Assembly (NCBI GenBank): GCA_028274465.1
Contig: CM051457.1
Coordinates: 30,229,313-30,293,312 of the forward strand
Source of the DNA: Plantago ovata
Lineage: Eukaryota > Streptophyta > Magnoliopsida > Lamiales > Plantaginaceae
Direction of reading: 5' to 3'
DNA: 64,000 bases
Shown here piece after piece: positions 1 to 12,550 of this stretch. The position numbers and the translations under genes are program-made. The notes under the pieces are model-generated. The model was given only the letters and a program-made list of their open reading frames with translations, had not been told where the DNA came from and made no database searches. Positions within the stretch are counted from its first letter, which is position 1, and each line of letters starts with the position of its first letter.

Positions 1-420
1 AAATCTCCACCAAGTTTATGCCCAAAATCTGAGGAATTAGATTTCCGGTTATATTTGAGGCAAAGCCGGTCCGACCGTTTTCAGACATTTCCTTTTTAGA
101 TTTCCATAAAACCAATCAAGGAAATGTGGCGAACTTTAGCCAAAAACATTTCCTTTTCTCTTTATCTTGTATTTGTTTTTGTGGTCAACACATGAATCTG
201 GTTTCAAGTTTCAACTGGAACGGAGGTTGGAGGGAGCTAGCTAGTATATTTTTTTGAACTTGCATTACCTACCATCTAGATTGACTAGAAACAAATTAGA
301 TATTGTTTTTGCAATATACAGATTTCGGCATCTAAATTTGTTGCAGGGTCTACAACTATGTTGTGAGATTAGTTGTTATCAGTAACATGTTTCAACATAT
401 ATATTACTCTGATCAACCCA

Positions 421-1303
421 GGAAACATAATAAATGGCGAAGCGATAAGTATTTCTGATGAAATTCCTGCCTGGGAAGCCATGAACTCACCTGGGCTGCC
501 ACTTACGACTTAGGCATCCAAAGAATCTTCTTTGATGCATCAGTAAGAATCTCAAAACCAATCAAAGAATCTAAGTGGGTGCTGAGCAATACGTTTTATG
601 AACTCGAACCTGCAGTATGCGACTTGAACCCAAATTTACTGCCCATCGGGCCATTACTTGAAACCAATATCCAGAGAAACACTTGTACAAGCTTTCATCT
701 CGAAGATAGCTCATGTTTAGACTGGTTGAATAGGAAGCCACTTGGATCAGTCGTTTATGTGTCTTTTGGAAGCTTAGCAGTTTTGTCACAACAACAGTTA
801 GATGAACTGGCTCTGGGCTTGAGCTGTCTGGGCAGGCTTTTCTGTGGGTTGTGAGGTCGGATCTTGCAAATGGCTCGCAGGAACTTTACCCTGATGGCTT
901 TTTGGAAAGACTAATGTCCAGTGGTCATGGGAAGATTGTTGAACCCCAAGAAAAAGTCCTCAATCATCCTGCTATAGCCTGTTTTGTGTCTCATTGTGGA
1001 TGGAATTCAACTCTGGAGGCAACAAGCTCAGGAGTGCCAATTTTGTGTTGGCCTTATTTTTTGGATCAGCATCATAACCACAATTACATATGTGATAAAT
1101 GGAAGACTGGGTTGAGAATTGAACCAGATGAAAATGGCATCAGGTCAAGGCTGGAGATCAAGAACAAGATCGATATGCTGCTATCTGATGACAAATTTAA
1201 GGGAAACGCGGTAAGACTCAAGGAAATGGCGATGAAGAATGTTACTGAATCTGGATCTTGTCTTAAGAATTTAGAGAGGTTCATAAGCCATCTCCGTGAT
1301 TGA
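421..1303 (+). pseudogene. UDP-glycosyltransferase (UGT83A-like) pseudogene
   Basis: This is the C-terminal half of a family-1 plant UDP-sugar glycosyltransferase, an enzyme class that transfers glucose from UDP-glucose to small molecules in the cytosol. The frame is broken at least twice. One frame runs 421-510 (ISDEIPAWEAMNSPG) and hits a stop. A second frame from about 495 gives YDLGIQRIFFDAS and YELEPAVCDLNPN. A third frame from about 851 carries most of the PSPG sugar-donor box (HPAIACFVSHCGWNSTLEA, GVPILCWPYFLDQ) and ends at 1303. The conserved W-A-P start of the PSPG box is partly deleted (KIVEPQEKVL), removing the tryptophan that stacks on uridine. The acceptor-binding N-terminal half is missing. 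The nearest family by eye is UGT83A1. It is a decayed gene or gene fragment and cannot encode an active enzyme. Confidence 0.88.
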
Positions 1304-1498
1304 GAGGATTGCAGTTATTGTATTTCGATCATATGGTTGTGTACTTGCACTTAAAAAACCAGACCGAAGGACAATATAGATGCTGGACTTGTTGAATCAT
1401 TAAACTACTGCAATGTGTGATAGTAAATTGTTCAATATCGAAATCTGAAAATTCAGATCGCGCCACAAATTAAGCTACCGAAACACAACGGTAAGTGT

Positions 1499-2077
<579 letters not shown>

Positions 2078-2128
2078 TTATCACACAGGTTCTAATTTGG
2101 ATACTAAACTGATTCATTGATCAGGTGT

Positions 2129-2138
2129 ACATATATAG
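2129..2138 (-). promoter_or_regulatory. TATA box of the dirigent gene
   Basis: On the minus strand the sequence reads CCCTATATATGTAC about 90 bp upstream of the dirigent ATG at 2044, a normal TATA-to-ATG distance for a plant gene with a short leader. Confidence 0.55.
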
Positions 2139-2144
2139 GGAACA

Positions 2145-3742
2145 AGATAATAACCTGTTCTGGGGAGGCATATAAGATACTAATAGTAAAGACAGTTGTA
2201 AGGATGCTAAAAATAAAAAGGAATCTGTGAAGAGATACATACATACATACGTGCGGTTGTCCTGTTTGATGTCCTGAGAAGCTCGAAAATGAGTGGAATT
2301 AGTAGAAAAATGACAGGACAATTTGGACAAAGCGTCTTTGTCCCAACTGCTGTTGTATTCGGCTAAATTTAACTTGCTACTAGTATACCTGACTTGTATC
2401 AATGAGTTCAAGGAAGATGCTACTGGGAAAACAGTACAAGGTTCATAACCTGATCCTCTCATAACAAAAGTACTAGTCCACGCCTCAACGTGATCTCAGC
2501 CCAACCTCGCCCTACCATATTTAGAGGAAGATGCCTTATACAAATAGTCGCCGAGTCGAGTCGAACGAGAAAGCTAATATCACAACCAAGAAAAAACCAC
2601 AAACAGAATAACTATACATACATTTAGGATTAATATGAACCACAAAATAATAACTATAGGTAATTACATTTAGGATTAATATGAGGTAGACAATCCAAAA
2701 AAGTCAGACATTTCCAAGTAGAAAGCTTGTGGGTAGATGGAGGAAGTATAAAATACTTAAAAACACCTCACTTTAAAAAAGAAATTCTTAATATTTAGTT
2801 GATCAAGAATCGAATGCAGATTTATAAATATTTCCGTGCATCAATATTCAATTCTAAGTACAAGTTAAAGAACAAATCGATCGCAAATAGAAATTTTCTC
2901 GATCATAAATAGCGGATATATGATGAAAGTATACACGACAAAATTAATTCGAACCTGGAATTTAACATGAAGCTAGTTATGCGGTGTTCAACCATCCAAA
3001 TAATTCAAAATCATTTGAGTAAGTTTACCCGAAAAATTTGATCCAAAGTGATCCGAATTAATTTTATTCGATCAGAATTAAATTTAACATGAATTCAATC
3101 ATGTCTGAATTCGAATGAGCTCTAATTCAAATTGACTCGATCCAAAATTTATAAATTCAAATAACATCCAATACAAAATATAACATAGAATATCTGCTCC
3201 GACTTAAAATCAATCCACAAAATAAACAGTCTAAATTTTCTCAATCCAAATTCGATCGGAACGATACTTTTTCCATGTATCCTCATCACCACCGCGACTT
3301 CAAACTCACCGAATAGAGTGACCATAGAGGAAGGTTAGATTGGCAACACACACTTTGCAGCCCCCATCCCCAGGACCCACCGTTCAGATCTCCTTTTTCT
3401 GCACCCCGTCCGTTCATCTCCCCTAAAAGTCCCCCTTTCTTGACCCAAAACAACACTATACACTTCATACATGGAGAATTATGGATTAACCAAAACGAAC
3501 CATACCATTTTTTGACATCGGGCTTAGCTAATGAGTGACATAATATTATTTGGCCCACTTGTTCATCAGATAAATTAATTAATTAAAGACGACGAATCAG
3601 ACTTGTCCTCTTTTATTTGATCTCCATCGAATATCACCATAGCTTTTCTTCTCCTTTTGCATATTTTCATATCACATATGTGATTATTCTATCCTATTGA
3701 CTTTCCAATCAATTCTGTTCACCAAATTGCTGCATCAGAATC
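2145..3742. other. Intergenic region between dirigent gene and EIL3
   Basis: No convincing coding sequence. The stretch at about 2980-3260 repeats short words such as TTCGAAT, GATCCGAAT and AATTCAAAT in both orientations and looks like an old degenerate repeat. The last 150 bp before 3743 is pyrimidine-rich leader sequence of the EIL3 gene. Confidence 0.5.
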
Positions 3743-6003
3743 ATGGAAGAAGAAGATATCGGTGTTGATATCAGGTCTGTCTCTCACTCACTTACTACTT
3801 TTACCTAACTTTACAGTTCTCTTCCATTCAATCGGTGGTGTAAATTGCAATGTCGCAGTAGCTCTGATTTCGTATTTGTGGTGATGAATTCGGATTTGCC
3901 CCTTTCCTTTTGATTAATTTGTTTATATATTCAATTAGATTAGATTTCTCCTAATTTATGTAAAGCTCATATCATTATTATCATTATTATTTGTTGTGTT
4001 TAATTTGGGGGAAATGTTTATATTGATGGTGATGGAACGTATTGGACAGTTCGGATATTGAAGGTGACGAAATTAGAGGGGGTGGTGATGAGGAGGAGAA
4101 GGATGTTAGTGATGAGGAGATTGCCGCCGATGAATTGGAGAAGAGGATGTGGAAAGATCGAGTCAAGCTCCGTAGGATTAAGGAGAGACAGAAGCTTGCA
4201 ATGCAGCAAGCTGCAGAGAAGCAGCAGCACAAGGCTAAGTCGTCTACGTCGGATCAGGCGCGCAGGAAGAAAATGGCACGAGCACAGGATGGTATTTTGA
4301 AGTACATGTTGAAGCTTATGGAAGTTTGCAAGGCTCGTGGATTTGTGTATGGGATTATTCCGGAGAAGGGGAAGCCGGTTAGTGGTGCATCGGATAATAT
4401 TAGAGCTTGGTGGAAGGAGAAAGTGAAGTTTGACAAGAACGGCCCTGCTGCGATTGCTAAGTATGAGGCTGACTGTCTTTTGAAGGGAGATGGAGGGGGT
4501 AATCATAGTGGGAATTCGCAGAGTGTGCTCCAGGATTTGCAAGATGCTACGTTGGGATCTCTTCTGTCGTCGTTGATGCAACATTGTGATCCGCCTCAGA
4601 GGAAGTACCCTCTAGAGAAGGGGATACCACCGCCTTGGTGGCCCACAGGAAATGAGGAATGGTGGACGAGGTTAGCGTTACCCAAGGGTCAGATTCCTCC
4701 GTATAAGAAGCCTCATGATTTGAAGAAAATGTGGAAAGTTGGAGTGCTAACTGCTGTCATAAAGCACATGTCACCTGATATTGCGAAAATTAGGAGATTA
4801 ATTAGGCAGTCCAAGTGTTTGCAGGATAAGATGACTGCCAAGGAGAGCTCGATATGGTTAGGTGTTTTGAACAGGGAAGAATCACTTATTCGGCAACCAA
4901 CCAGTGATAATGGTTCATCTAGCATTAGCGAGGCTCCTTCCAAGATTCGTGGGAATAAGAAAAAACCTTCTGTTGAAAGTGATAGTGATTATGATGTTGA
5001 TAATGCCTCGGGATCTGTTTCATCGAAAGATGGCAGGAGAAATCAAACTATTGAGGTTGTACCTTCAGAACCTCCTGTCTCTGCTACAGCACTACCTGCA
5101 CTGGACAAAGAACATGTTGGTGAAAAGCCACGTAAATCAAAACGTGCAAGAACTGGCCCCAGTAAGCAATTAGCTGTACCTTCTCTCAATGAATATCCAC
5201 TTGCTGATCAGGTCATGGCGGTGGATATGGATGGTCATGATAGACAGATTACTGAATACTTGATGCATGAGAGCCAGCCTGAGAATGGAGTAATTTCATC
5301 GAGCCGTCAAGAAAACAGTGCTCAGGGCCAGCCTGGCCCGGTGGAATCTGATCTTAACCTTTTCTATCCCTTCCATTCTTCAGATGCATTGCCGGTTAGG
5401 AACATGCTGGTAGATAGCAGACCCGTACCTTACTCGGCAGCTCAAAGCACTGACCTTGCACATTATGGTTCTCATATAATTAATGAGCCCCCAGATTCTC
5501 AATTGCATATGGGGCCTCACCATTCAAAATTGCATGAGCAAGCGCAAGGTTCCATGTTGGGTCAAAAACTTCATGACCAAGGCTTGCATCATGGACCCCC
5601 AAGTTATGTATGGCAACCTGAGCTTCAAAATTCTGGTTTGCCCCATGGCTCGTTGTATCCTTTACCTAATTTAGCTACTCCAGTTTCTGGATCAAGTCAT
5701 CAACGACAGGTGTCTGATGCAGCACAAAATGAAATGCAGTTTAGACCTGCATTCCAATCAGCTTTGCCTAGGAGCGAGGATGATATTGCTGGGAATGAGT
5801 TCCCGCAGTTTGTCAAAGACGGATTTCTGCAAGAGCCAGATAATACTGTTGGTACTCAATTTCCATCTGCTCTCAATAGCTTGTCACCAAATTTGCCTGG
5901 ATATAGTCCATTAACATTTGATGGGACAAGTTCGTTAGATGCTGGTGACTTCTGCTTTGCTGATGATGAGTTTGCTGAATTGATGGCGTGCTTTGCCTCT
6001 TAG
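3743..6003 (+). CDS. EIL3: EIN3-like transcription factor (EIL3/SLIM1 type)
   Basis: Two exons, 3743-3774 and 4050-6003, give a 661-residue protein. The first ATG opens [10 protein letters not shown], the donor follows at 3775, and the acceptor CAG at 4047-4049 restores frame as [13 protein letters not shown]3/EIL proteins are nuclear DNA-binding regulators; EIL3 (SLIM1) controls sulfur-starvation genes, whereas EIN3/EIL1 act in ethylene signalling. An acidic N-terminus is followed by a basic region ([19 protein letters not shown]) and the near-invariant DNA-binding domain at about 80-290 ([88 protein letters not shown]). The C-terminal half is variable and ends in an acidic stretch. Assignment to EIL3 rests on the N-terminal [17 protein letters not shown] block and lack of the EIN3-type start; EIL1-like is the alternative. 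The coding sequence is intact. Confidence 0.93.
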
Positions 6004-7750
6004 GCTGCGTTATCTTACTGCTTCATGATTTAGAGTCTTGTATTACTTCAGAGCTAATTCTATCCTGACCCACCATGATGCCTCAATACATGTATCATCT
6101 CTGTTAATTTTCCCGTGCTGTCAACTTTGTACAAGTAGGGAAGAGTCCATGAGTCTTCTTTTCCTCCCGACAAAGGTTTGCCTCTGTATAGATGTTTCTT
6201 ACTGAGTTACTGTAAGTTATGGTTTTAAATTCATTGTCATCTTTTCATGTATTTGCCATAATGTTGTTTAGAGTAGTATCATTGGTTCGAATGGTTGCCC
6301 GTTGCCCTTAGTTTTTCTCGTGATTGAAAGCTTGCTGAATAATGCAAATGTGTCAATTTGTTGGCAGCATGATATATAAATGCCCAATACACTACTTTGC
6401 AGTTCATTTTTGGAATTGAATTATTTGCTGAGTGTACTTTCCTATGTCCGATTTCTATGGTTACCCCAAATAATTTTTTTGATTGGTCATTTTTCATTTG
6501 CTCGTCTCGTGAGACTGCAAGTCTGCAACTTCATGCTAAATGTTGTAAATAAAAGTTATCTGAAGACTCTGAACATAGAGGGGAAATTCTGTTCACCGGA
6601 ACTAAGCCATCGTGTTTTGTAAAGTACAGATCCAGAAGATATTACACCCACTGCAGTTAATACTAGAACTCTCGATTGATTTATATTTTGTTGTTAGCTG
6701 GTTTGAAAATAATTGTTTCGTTGTTATTGGCTTCGTAGAGTATCTAATTGCTGTTGTTTTGGTGACAACTTGCCATGTTTAAGTGTTGTTGCTGCTGCTG
6801 CTGCTGCAAATACTGGTACAGCGGTGAACAGTCTTTCAAAACCTTTGTTGATGTTCGAATAAGCCTGAGTTTTTTGTGTGTGGAAGGCGTACTTGGTATT
6901 AGATAAACCCTAATTCTGTTTCAGTTTAATACTGTTGGGTTACTCGAAGTTGAATGTTCCTTCCGTTGATGTGTATTCTCTGTGTTTCAAATGGACTTGC
7001 ATGATCGAGATATTTCTGTTCTGAGAATAAGGAATCATGGGCGTATCCACAATGTGTCTGGTCTCTGGTGTCAAGGGGTCAAGTGCCCCCTTGTCTTTCA
7101 ACATGAAGTTACTACCCTCATTTGGGTTAAACGTAGATTTCGTCGCTAATAAGAGAACTTCAGATTTGAAATTCGATGGTATTCTGAATTCTCTAGCTGA
7201 ATTTATTTTCATCTCAATTTTCCTTCGATTTTGTTCGGTTCTTCATTTCAACATTTTAGTTTCTCATCTTCGTTGGCTTGAGAATGTTGGTTGCGGTGAG
7301 ATGGCAAGTGATGAACCTACTATTAATTATAGATAGCAGGTAATTTCAAATCTAATTTAGGTTTTATTTTGTGTTACCTTACTTTTTTATTCGTGTTTTT
7401 TGTATTGATTGCTCTCATTGATGTATCTGTTTGATGTTGATTGTTAATTAATCAGCTTTTGTAATGCTCTGTTGTTTTTCTTTTTCGAAACATTGAAAGA
7501 TTTTATTCATAGAACAAAAGGAGTACAAGTAGTACTCAACAGACACATAGACAGTGTCTTCCATCCTAACCAATGAAGAAAGAAGGAATAGATTTGAGGA
7601 TTACCATTAAAACATTATTGAACAAGTTTACAACAAGCTATTTAAAAACATTTTAAGTCACTATAATGTTGAAATCAATATTTTTTCGAATAAACTTGTT
7701 GGAGAACTTTTGCTTCTTACATTTTCTTCATCAAACTCGATCAGCATCGT
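6004..7750. other. EIL3 3' flank, degenerate sequence, (GCT)n
   Basis: The first 200-300 bp is probably EIL3 3' UTR. A short GTT/GCT run lies at 6785-6807. From about 7036 the sequence resembles the start of a decayed DNA transposon (a GGGTCAAGTGCCCCC word typical of old hAT-like tips); its 99-codon frame has no family signal. No other gene is visible. Confidence 0.4.
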
Positions 7751-7754
7751 CAAC

Positions 7755-9400
7755 ACCTGCTTAAAACTGTAACAACTTTCGTTAAAACCACAACAAAGAT
7801 ACTAATAACCACACCATATCCACTTAAATCCATACAATGAACAAAGGAAAAAATAGATCAAACCCCCAAACTATTACACTTTTGAGACTGTGCCCCCAAA
7901 CCAATAAGTTTAGTGATTAACCCCCTCAACTATTATAGTTTTGATACAATGTCCCCTGAAGTGATTTTTTTAGTCAAATAAATAGATAAAACAACATTTG
8001 TAGGTATTTAAATTTTATATATCCAACACATAAAAATATGTATTCATATATTCCATTGCTACGAAATTATATTTTACATGACATACAAAAAATTAACAAA
8101 ATAAATTTCCTCCGTAATTACTTTATAATTGACCTTTTCGATTTATTTTTGTCACAAATTACTTTAAATTACATTAAAAATATATATAAATAATATTATA
8201 TTTATCATCGAAGTAAGTATAGTTTCACAACATTTTTATATATACTTCGTATTTGTTTACGGTATAAATTAAAAATAATTCGTTGTCAAAATGTTTTCAA
8301 AATATTTAATAAAAAAAATTAATAAAGGTAATGGAGGATGAACTAATTATAAATTATTTCAAAACTATAAATAAAGTTTGAAGGACACTTAAATATCATG
8401 ATAATCGACAAAAGTAAATTTTGTATCACAACATCTAATAAATTAACATATTTGGTTGATTTGTTAACAGTTTATTGTTCAATTTATATTTGGGGGGCAT
8501 TGTATCAAAAGTATGATAGTTGAGGAGGTTAATCACCAAACTTATTAGTTTGGGGGGTACAGTCTCAAAAGGGTAATAGTTTGGGAGGTTTGATCCATTT
8601 TTTCCATGAACAAACCCAAAACATAGCATTGTATATTTCCTAAAACCACAACAACATGAATTAAAACACCAAGACTCTTAAAAATGCAACTGAAGTTAAA
8701 AATCATATCATGACACAAGTTCTTAAAACCACAACAAAAATACTTGTAACTAAACCATGTCCCCTTAAAACCATACAATGGAGAAATCAAACACGTTAGC
8801 ATTATATAATTTTAAAACCACGACAACAGGAATTAAAACCACACTGAACTCTATTAAAACTATAACACAGTAGTAATATCCTACTGAAACTAAAAATCAT
8901 ATCACTGATGATTATAAACTTAACACGAGTTTTTAAAACTACAACATAAATACTTATAACCACATCATGCCTCCTTGAAACCATACAATTTACAATCCCA
9001 ACACAATAGTATTATATACGAAGTATTTCTTAAAACCACAATAACACTAATTAAAGCCACATCAAAATCTCTCAAGACTAGAACACATCTGTAACATTCA
9101 ACTATACTAACACATCATTAACATTCAACTGAAGCTAAAAATCATGTCAAGGATGCTTAGAATGTTAACACGAATTCTTAATACGGCAACAAATATACTT
9201 ATAACCACACCATAACCCCTTAAATCCATACAACGGACAAACCCAGCACATTAGCATTATATATTTATTAAAACCACAACAACATGAATTAAAAATATTG
9301 ACACGAGTTCTTACAACTACCACATATACACTCATAATCATACCATGTCCCCTTAAAACCACGTGAGTCCAAATGATAGCAATTAAATAATAAAATAAAT
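7755..9400. repeat. Degenerate satellite-like repeat, unit about 130-250 bp
   Basis: The same phrase order recurs several times: TTAAAACCACAACAA, ATACTTATAACCACACCAT, CCCCTTAAAACCATACAA, then ACAAACCCA..CATTAGCATTATATA. Anchors with the CCTTaaaACCATACAA phrase fall near 7821, 8761, 8970, 9217 and 9349. Copies are diverged and unequal in length. The array is interrupted by the MITE at 7846-8605. No coding content. Confidence 0.7.
7846..8605. mobile_element. Mutator-type (MULE) MITE with long TIRs and 9-bp TSD
   Basis: The 760-bp element begins GGAAAAAATAGATCAAAC and ends with the inverse GTTTGATCCATTTTTTCC. The terminal inverted repeats stay alignable for about 110 bp (blocks ACTTTTGAGACTGT, TAAGTTT(A/G)GTGATTAACC and TTTTGATACAATG in both arms). 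The insertion is flanked by a perfect 9-bp duplication ATGAACAAA at 7837-7845 and 8606-8614. Removing the element and one duplication restores a unit of the surrounding satellite (CAATGAACAAACCCA), which confirms the ends. A 9-bp duplication with long TIRs is the Mutator signature. No transposase is present, so it is non-autonomous. Confidence 0.92.
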
Positions 9401-9590
9401 GCATCCAGGTTGCTCTTTCAAGTCATCCACATCGGTCCCCTTAAAACCACATCACTCCAAAAGATAACAATAGAATAAATGCATCCAGGTTGCTCTTTCA
9501 AGTCATCCACATCGGTCCCCTTAAAACCACATCACTCCAAAAGATAACAATAGAATAAATGCATCCAGGCTGCTCTTTCAATCCATCCAC
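9397..9590. repeat. 80-bp tandem repeat, about 2.5 copies
   Basis: GCATCCAGGTTGCTCTTTCA recurs at 9401, 9481 and 9561, an exact 80-bp period. The first two units are almost identical; the third diverges after about 40 bp. The unit contains CCCCTTAAAACCACATCACT, a phrase from the upstream satellite-like array, so this appears to be a recent local amplification of that array's edge. Confidence 0.88.
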
Positions 9591-9771
9591 ATAGGTCTTA
9601 TTCACTGCTATATGCTATATATGTATGAATGTTCCATACGATCAATCGGCCGCTTGATTCATCGCACACAAATATGAAATAACATAGTATTGCACCTCTT
9701 ACGTCAATTCAACTACTCATGCTGAATTTAATGATAAAGCTCTTCCCTAACAGGAACACAATCACCAACAA

Positions 9772-10410
9772 AAATAATTATATCGACAGCATTTAATTGG
9801 TCAGGAGCTGAGAATACTATAAGATAAATTTTATTCCAACAACTATAATAAGGAAAATAGTACGAAGCAAATGAATACATATCTCAAAAAATTAGGAATA
9901 GATGATTAAGGAACGCACATAACCACAATAAACAAGACATAAATCAATAATTCTACACCGATTCACATAGGCATAAACTAAATTCATAAAATCTGCAACA
10001 AACCTATACAAATCATTCCATCAGATAGAATTGTACCTCATGATTGTTAGTCTTGAGGAAACAAGGCGAGGCGGTGTGGAAAATACCACAGAAGCCTTAA
10101 AAAACAGCATCAAACGATCCTTCATCAAGCAGATTGTCAGAAATCGAAAATTATTAGGATTTCTATTTAATTTTTTATTTTTCATTTTAGGTCCTCCAAG
10201 TTTATCTTTATTTTGTTCAAGTCCTTTTCGGTTTGTATGGCTTATAAAGCCCTAGTTGTACTACATTCAGAATCAAGAATGAAAAGCTATCTGTTTCTTC
10301 CCCTTATTATTCTCCTAATTTCTCAGTCCCCTTCTTTAACATTTCTCAACCTCTGTTCGTCTAATTCTTCTTCCAATTTCGTCAAATTCTCCCTCCCTTT
10401 CCCTCTAAGT
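9772..10410. repeat. 0.64-kb direct repeat, copy 1
   Basis: Starts AAATAATTATATCGACA and ends TTTCCCTCTAAGT. It matches 11262-11898 nearly base for base with a few substitutions and small indels. No protein family is recognisable in any frame, and the ends do not match LTR termini (no TG..CA), so this is better read as a segmental duplication than as an LTR pair. Confidence 0.85.
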
Positions 10411-10707
10411 GAGGAGGTAAAAATGTGGGTCGTTCCGTTTCCTCACCATCTCCAAGATCTCCTCCCGTTAGAGTCGTTCTTGAGTTTATTTCTTAGCGGA
10501 AACCTGAGGACGGGGTGGGGATGTTAGTGGTTTACCGGCCTGCCGATAGTCAGACCGGTGTTGTATTTAAGTGGAAATACCCGAAGGAATGGAAAGACAA
10601 GTAGAGAGTGGAAGTGTGTTGAGAGTGTTCTGAAGTAGTAGTGTACCTTGGCGATATATAGACAAATGTGGGTATGAGGTGTAGTTCCTAGCTGTCTGTA
10701 GGTGTTC

Positions 10708-10850
10708 GAGGGTGTATGTGCCTTTCGAGGGTGTCTGTCCTTTCGAGGGTGTAGACTCTTTCGAGGGTGTGAATGCCTGGTGGCTTCGAGGATGCATACG
10801 TTTCGAGGGTGTCTGTCCTTTCGAGGGTGTAGATACTTTCGAGGGTAGCT
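10708..10850. repeat. Short tandem repeat with core TTTCGAGGGTGT
   Basis: The 11-12-bp core TTCGAGGGTGT occurs at least seven times with a spacing of about 18-19 bp, interrupted once by a GGTGGCTTCGAGGATGC variant. On the plus strand one frame reads repeated F-E-G-V, but there is no supporting gene context. An isolated relative (TTTTGAGGGTGT) occurs near 11220. Confidence 0.75.
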
Positions 10851-10879
10851 TTGTATTTCAAGGCCTTGTCATAGTGGTG

Positions 10880-11130
10880 ACATATTTACCCATATCATCA
10901 GTCCCCCAAGTTTTGAGAGATGTCGTAAGTTAATCTTTCGAAACTTTCTTCTTCTTCTTCTTTGGGAAGTATTGGGGTCTGGGTGAGACCTTTTTCGAAC
11001 CTTTCTTCATTTTTTATGGAGTTTGTCCATGTGCTCATGTCATAAGTTACTCCGGGGTCTTGATGGAAATTGAGTACCCTATCATCAGTCCCCCAAGTTC
11101 TCGAAGAATGTGGTGACAATCTTTCGATGA
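10880..11130. repeat. Two diverged copies of a 'CATCAGTCCCCCAAGTT' module
   Basis: The phrase CATCAGTCCCCCAAGTT followed by TCTTTCGA occurs near 10898 and again near 11082. The segment between the two 0.64-kb direct repeats therefore contains an internal duplication of about 185 bp. No coding signal is seen. Confidence 0.55.
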
Positions 11131-11261
11131 ACTTTTGTTTGCTTTTGTCGACCATCCGTTCTTCATACGTTGGCAACTCTTTTGGTGCTTCGATGCATGG
11201 TCACTCGTTAGTTCAAGGCCTTTTGAGGGTGTTCGAACTTTGAGTAGTACCACATTCCCAG

Positions 11262-11898
11262 AAATAATTATATCGACAACATTCAATTGGTCAGGAGCTG
11301 AGAATACTATAAGATAAATTTTATTCCAACAACTAGAATAAGGAAAATAGTACGAAGCAAATGAATACATATCTCAAAAAATTAGGAATAGATGATTAAG
11401 GAACGCACATAACCACAATAAACAAGACATAAATTAATAATTCTACACCGATTCACATAGGCATAAACTAAATCCATAAAATCTGCAACAAACCTATACA
11501 AATCATTCCATCGGATAGAATTGTACCTCATGATTGTTAGTCTCGAGGAAACAATGCGAGGCAGTGTGAAAAATACCACAAAAGCCTTAAAAAACAGCAT
11601 CAAACGATCCTTCATCAAGCAGATTGTCGGAAGCCGAAAATTATTAGGATTTCTATTTAATTTTTTATTTTTCATTTTAGTACTCCAAGTTTATCTTTAT
11701 TTTGTTCAAGTCCTTTTCGGTTGTATGGCTTATAAAGCCCTAGTTGTACTACATTCAGAATCAAGAATGAAAAGTTATCTGTTTCTTCCCCTTATTATTC
11801 TCCTAATTTCTCAATCCCCTTCTTTAACATTTCTCAACCTCTGTTCGTCTAATTCTTCCTCCAATTTCGTCAAATTCTCCCTCCCTTTCCCTCTAAGT
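11262..11898. repeat. 0.64-kb direct repeat, copy 2
   Basis: Second copy of 9772-10410, same orientation, offset about 1.49 kb. Flanking sequence differs on both sides (TATGCAATTTATGG follows here, GAGGAGGTAAAA follows copy 1), which bounds the duplicated unit. Confidence 0.85.
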
Positions 11899-12550
11899 TA
11901 TGCAATTTATGGATGAAATGTCCTTGTTATATCCTCAAGGATGTAACACAGATCCGCTTTGATCAACTTCAGTATCTCCATTTGCAAATCCTTCATCTCA
12001 AATTCTTTTCTCTTTTGTGGAGATGTTTCTAGTATGTGTGTGAAGTGTGATTGTCAATGACGGTTCTGGTGAAGCCTGCGTCGGAGTCGCGGTGAGAAAT
12101 AGGAGTGGCGGTGCTCGTCGGTGTTGGTGGAGGTAGACGGCGATCTGGTGCCATGAATCGCCTTTCTGGAGTCAATTTATAGAGAGAGAAAGTAGAGAGG
12201 GGAGAATTTTGGGGGTATGAGAGAGTGGTTTTTTTTTTTATATTATATATATAAAGTATAATGAACTGACCGGTTAATTAATCTGACCGAGAATTGGTTC
12301 AAAACTAGAAAATCAGAACTTTCCTACTATATAGGAAATAGGCTCTCTATATACTTATTGGATATCAAATGTCTTGATTGTTATTTTATGTAATTAAGTC
12401 GTGTGTAAAGTAGTCTTACCTTTACGCTAGTGGTATTTAATGTTTTAACTATTGATGATAATAAAGTATGTCAATTCCACAACAACACACTACGACAACA
12501 TCGGTCCTTCGGTCTTGTTTCAAGAAAGAAAAACCTCGGTCCTTCGAATT

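Noticed and set aside
4018..4584. 188-codon minus-strand frame opposite EIL3
   Set aside because: Shadow of the strongly biased EIL3 coding sequence.
7037..7336. 99-codon plus-strand frame
   Set aside because: No homology recognised and no promoter or splice context; the first part resembles a decayed transposon tip.
9772..11898. LTR retrotransposon with 0.64-kb LTRs
   Set aside because: The repeats do not begin with TG or end with CA, no primer-binding site or polypurine tract is apparent, and flanking target duplications are absent.
12029..12154. 41-codon minus-strand frame starting MAPDRRLPPPTPTSTATP
   Set aside because: The nearest TATA box (12174-12181) is only about 20 bp upstream, so transcription would start at or beyond the ATG. 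No family is recognisable.
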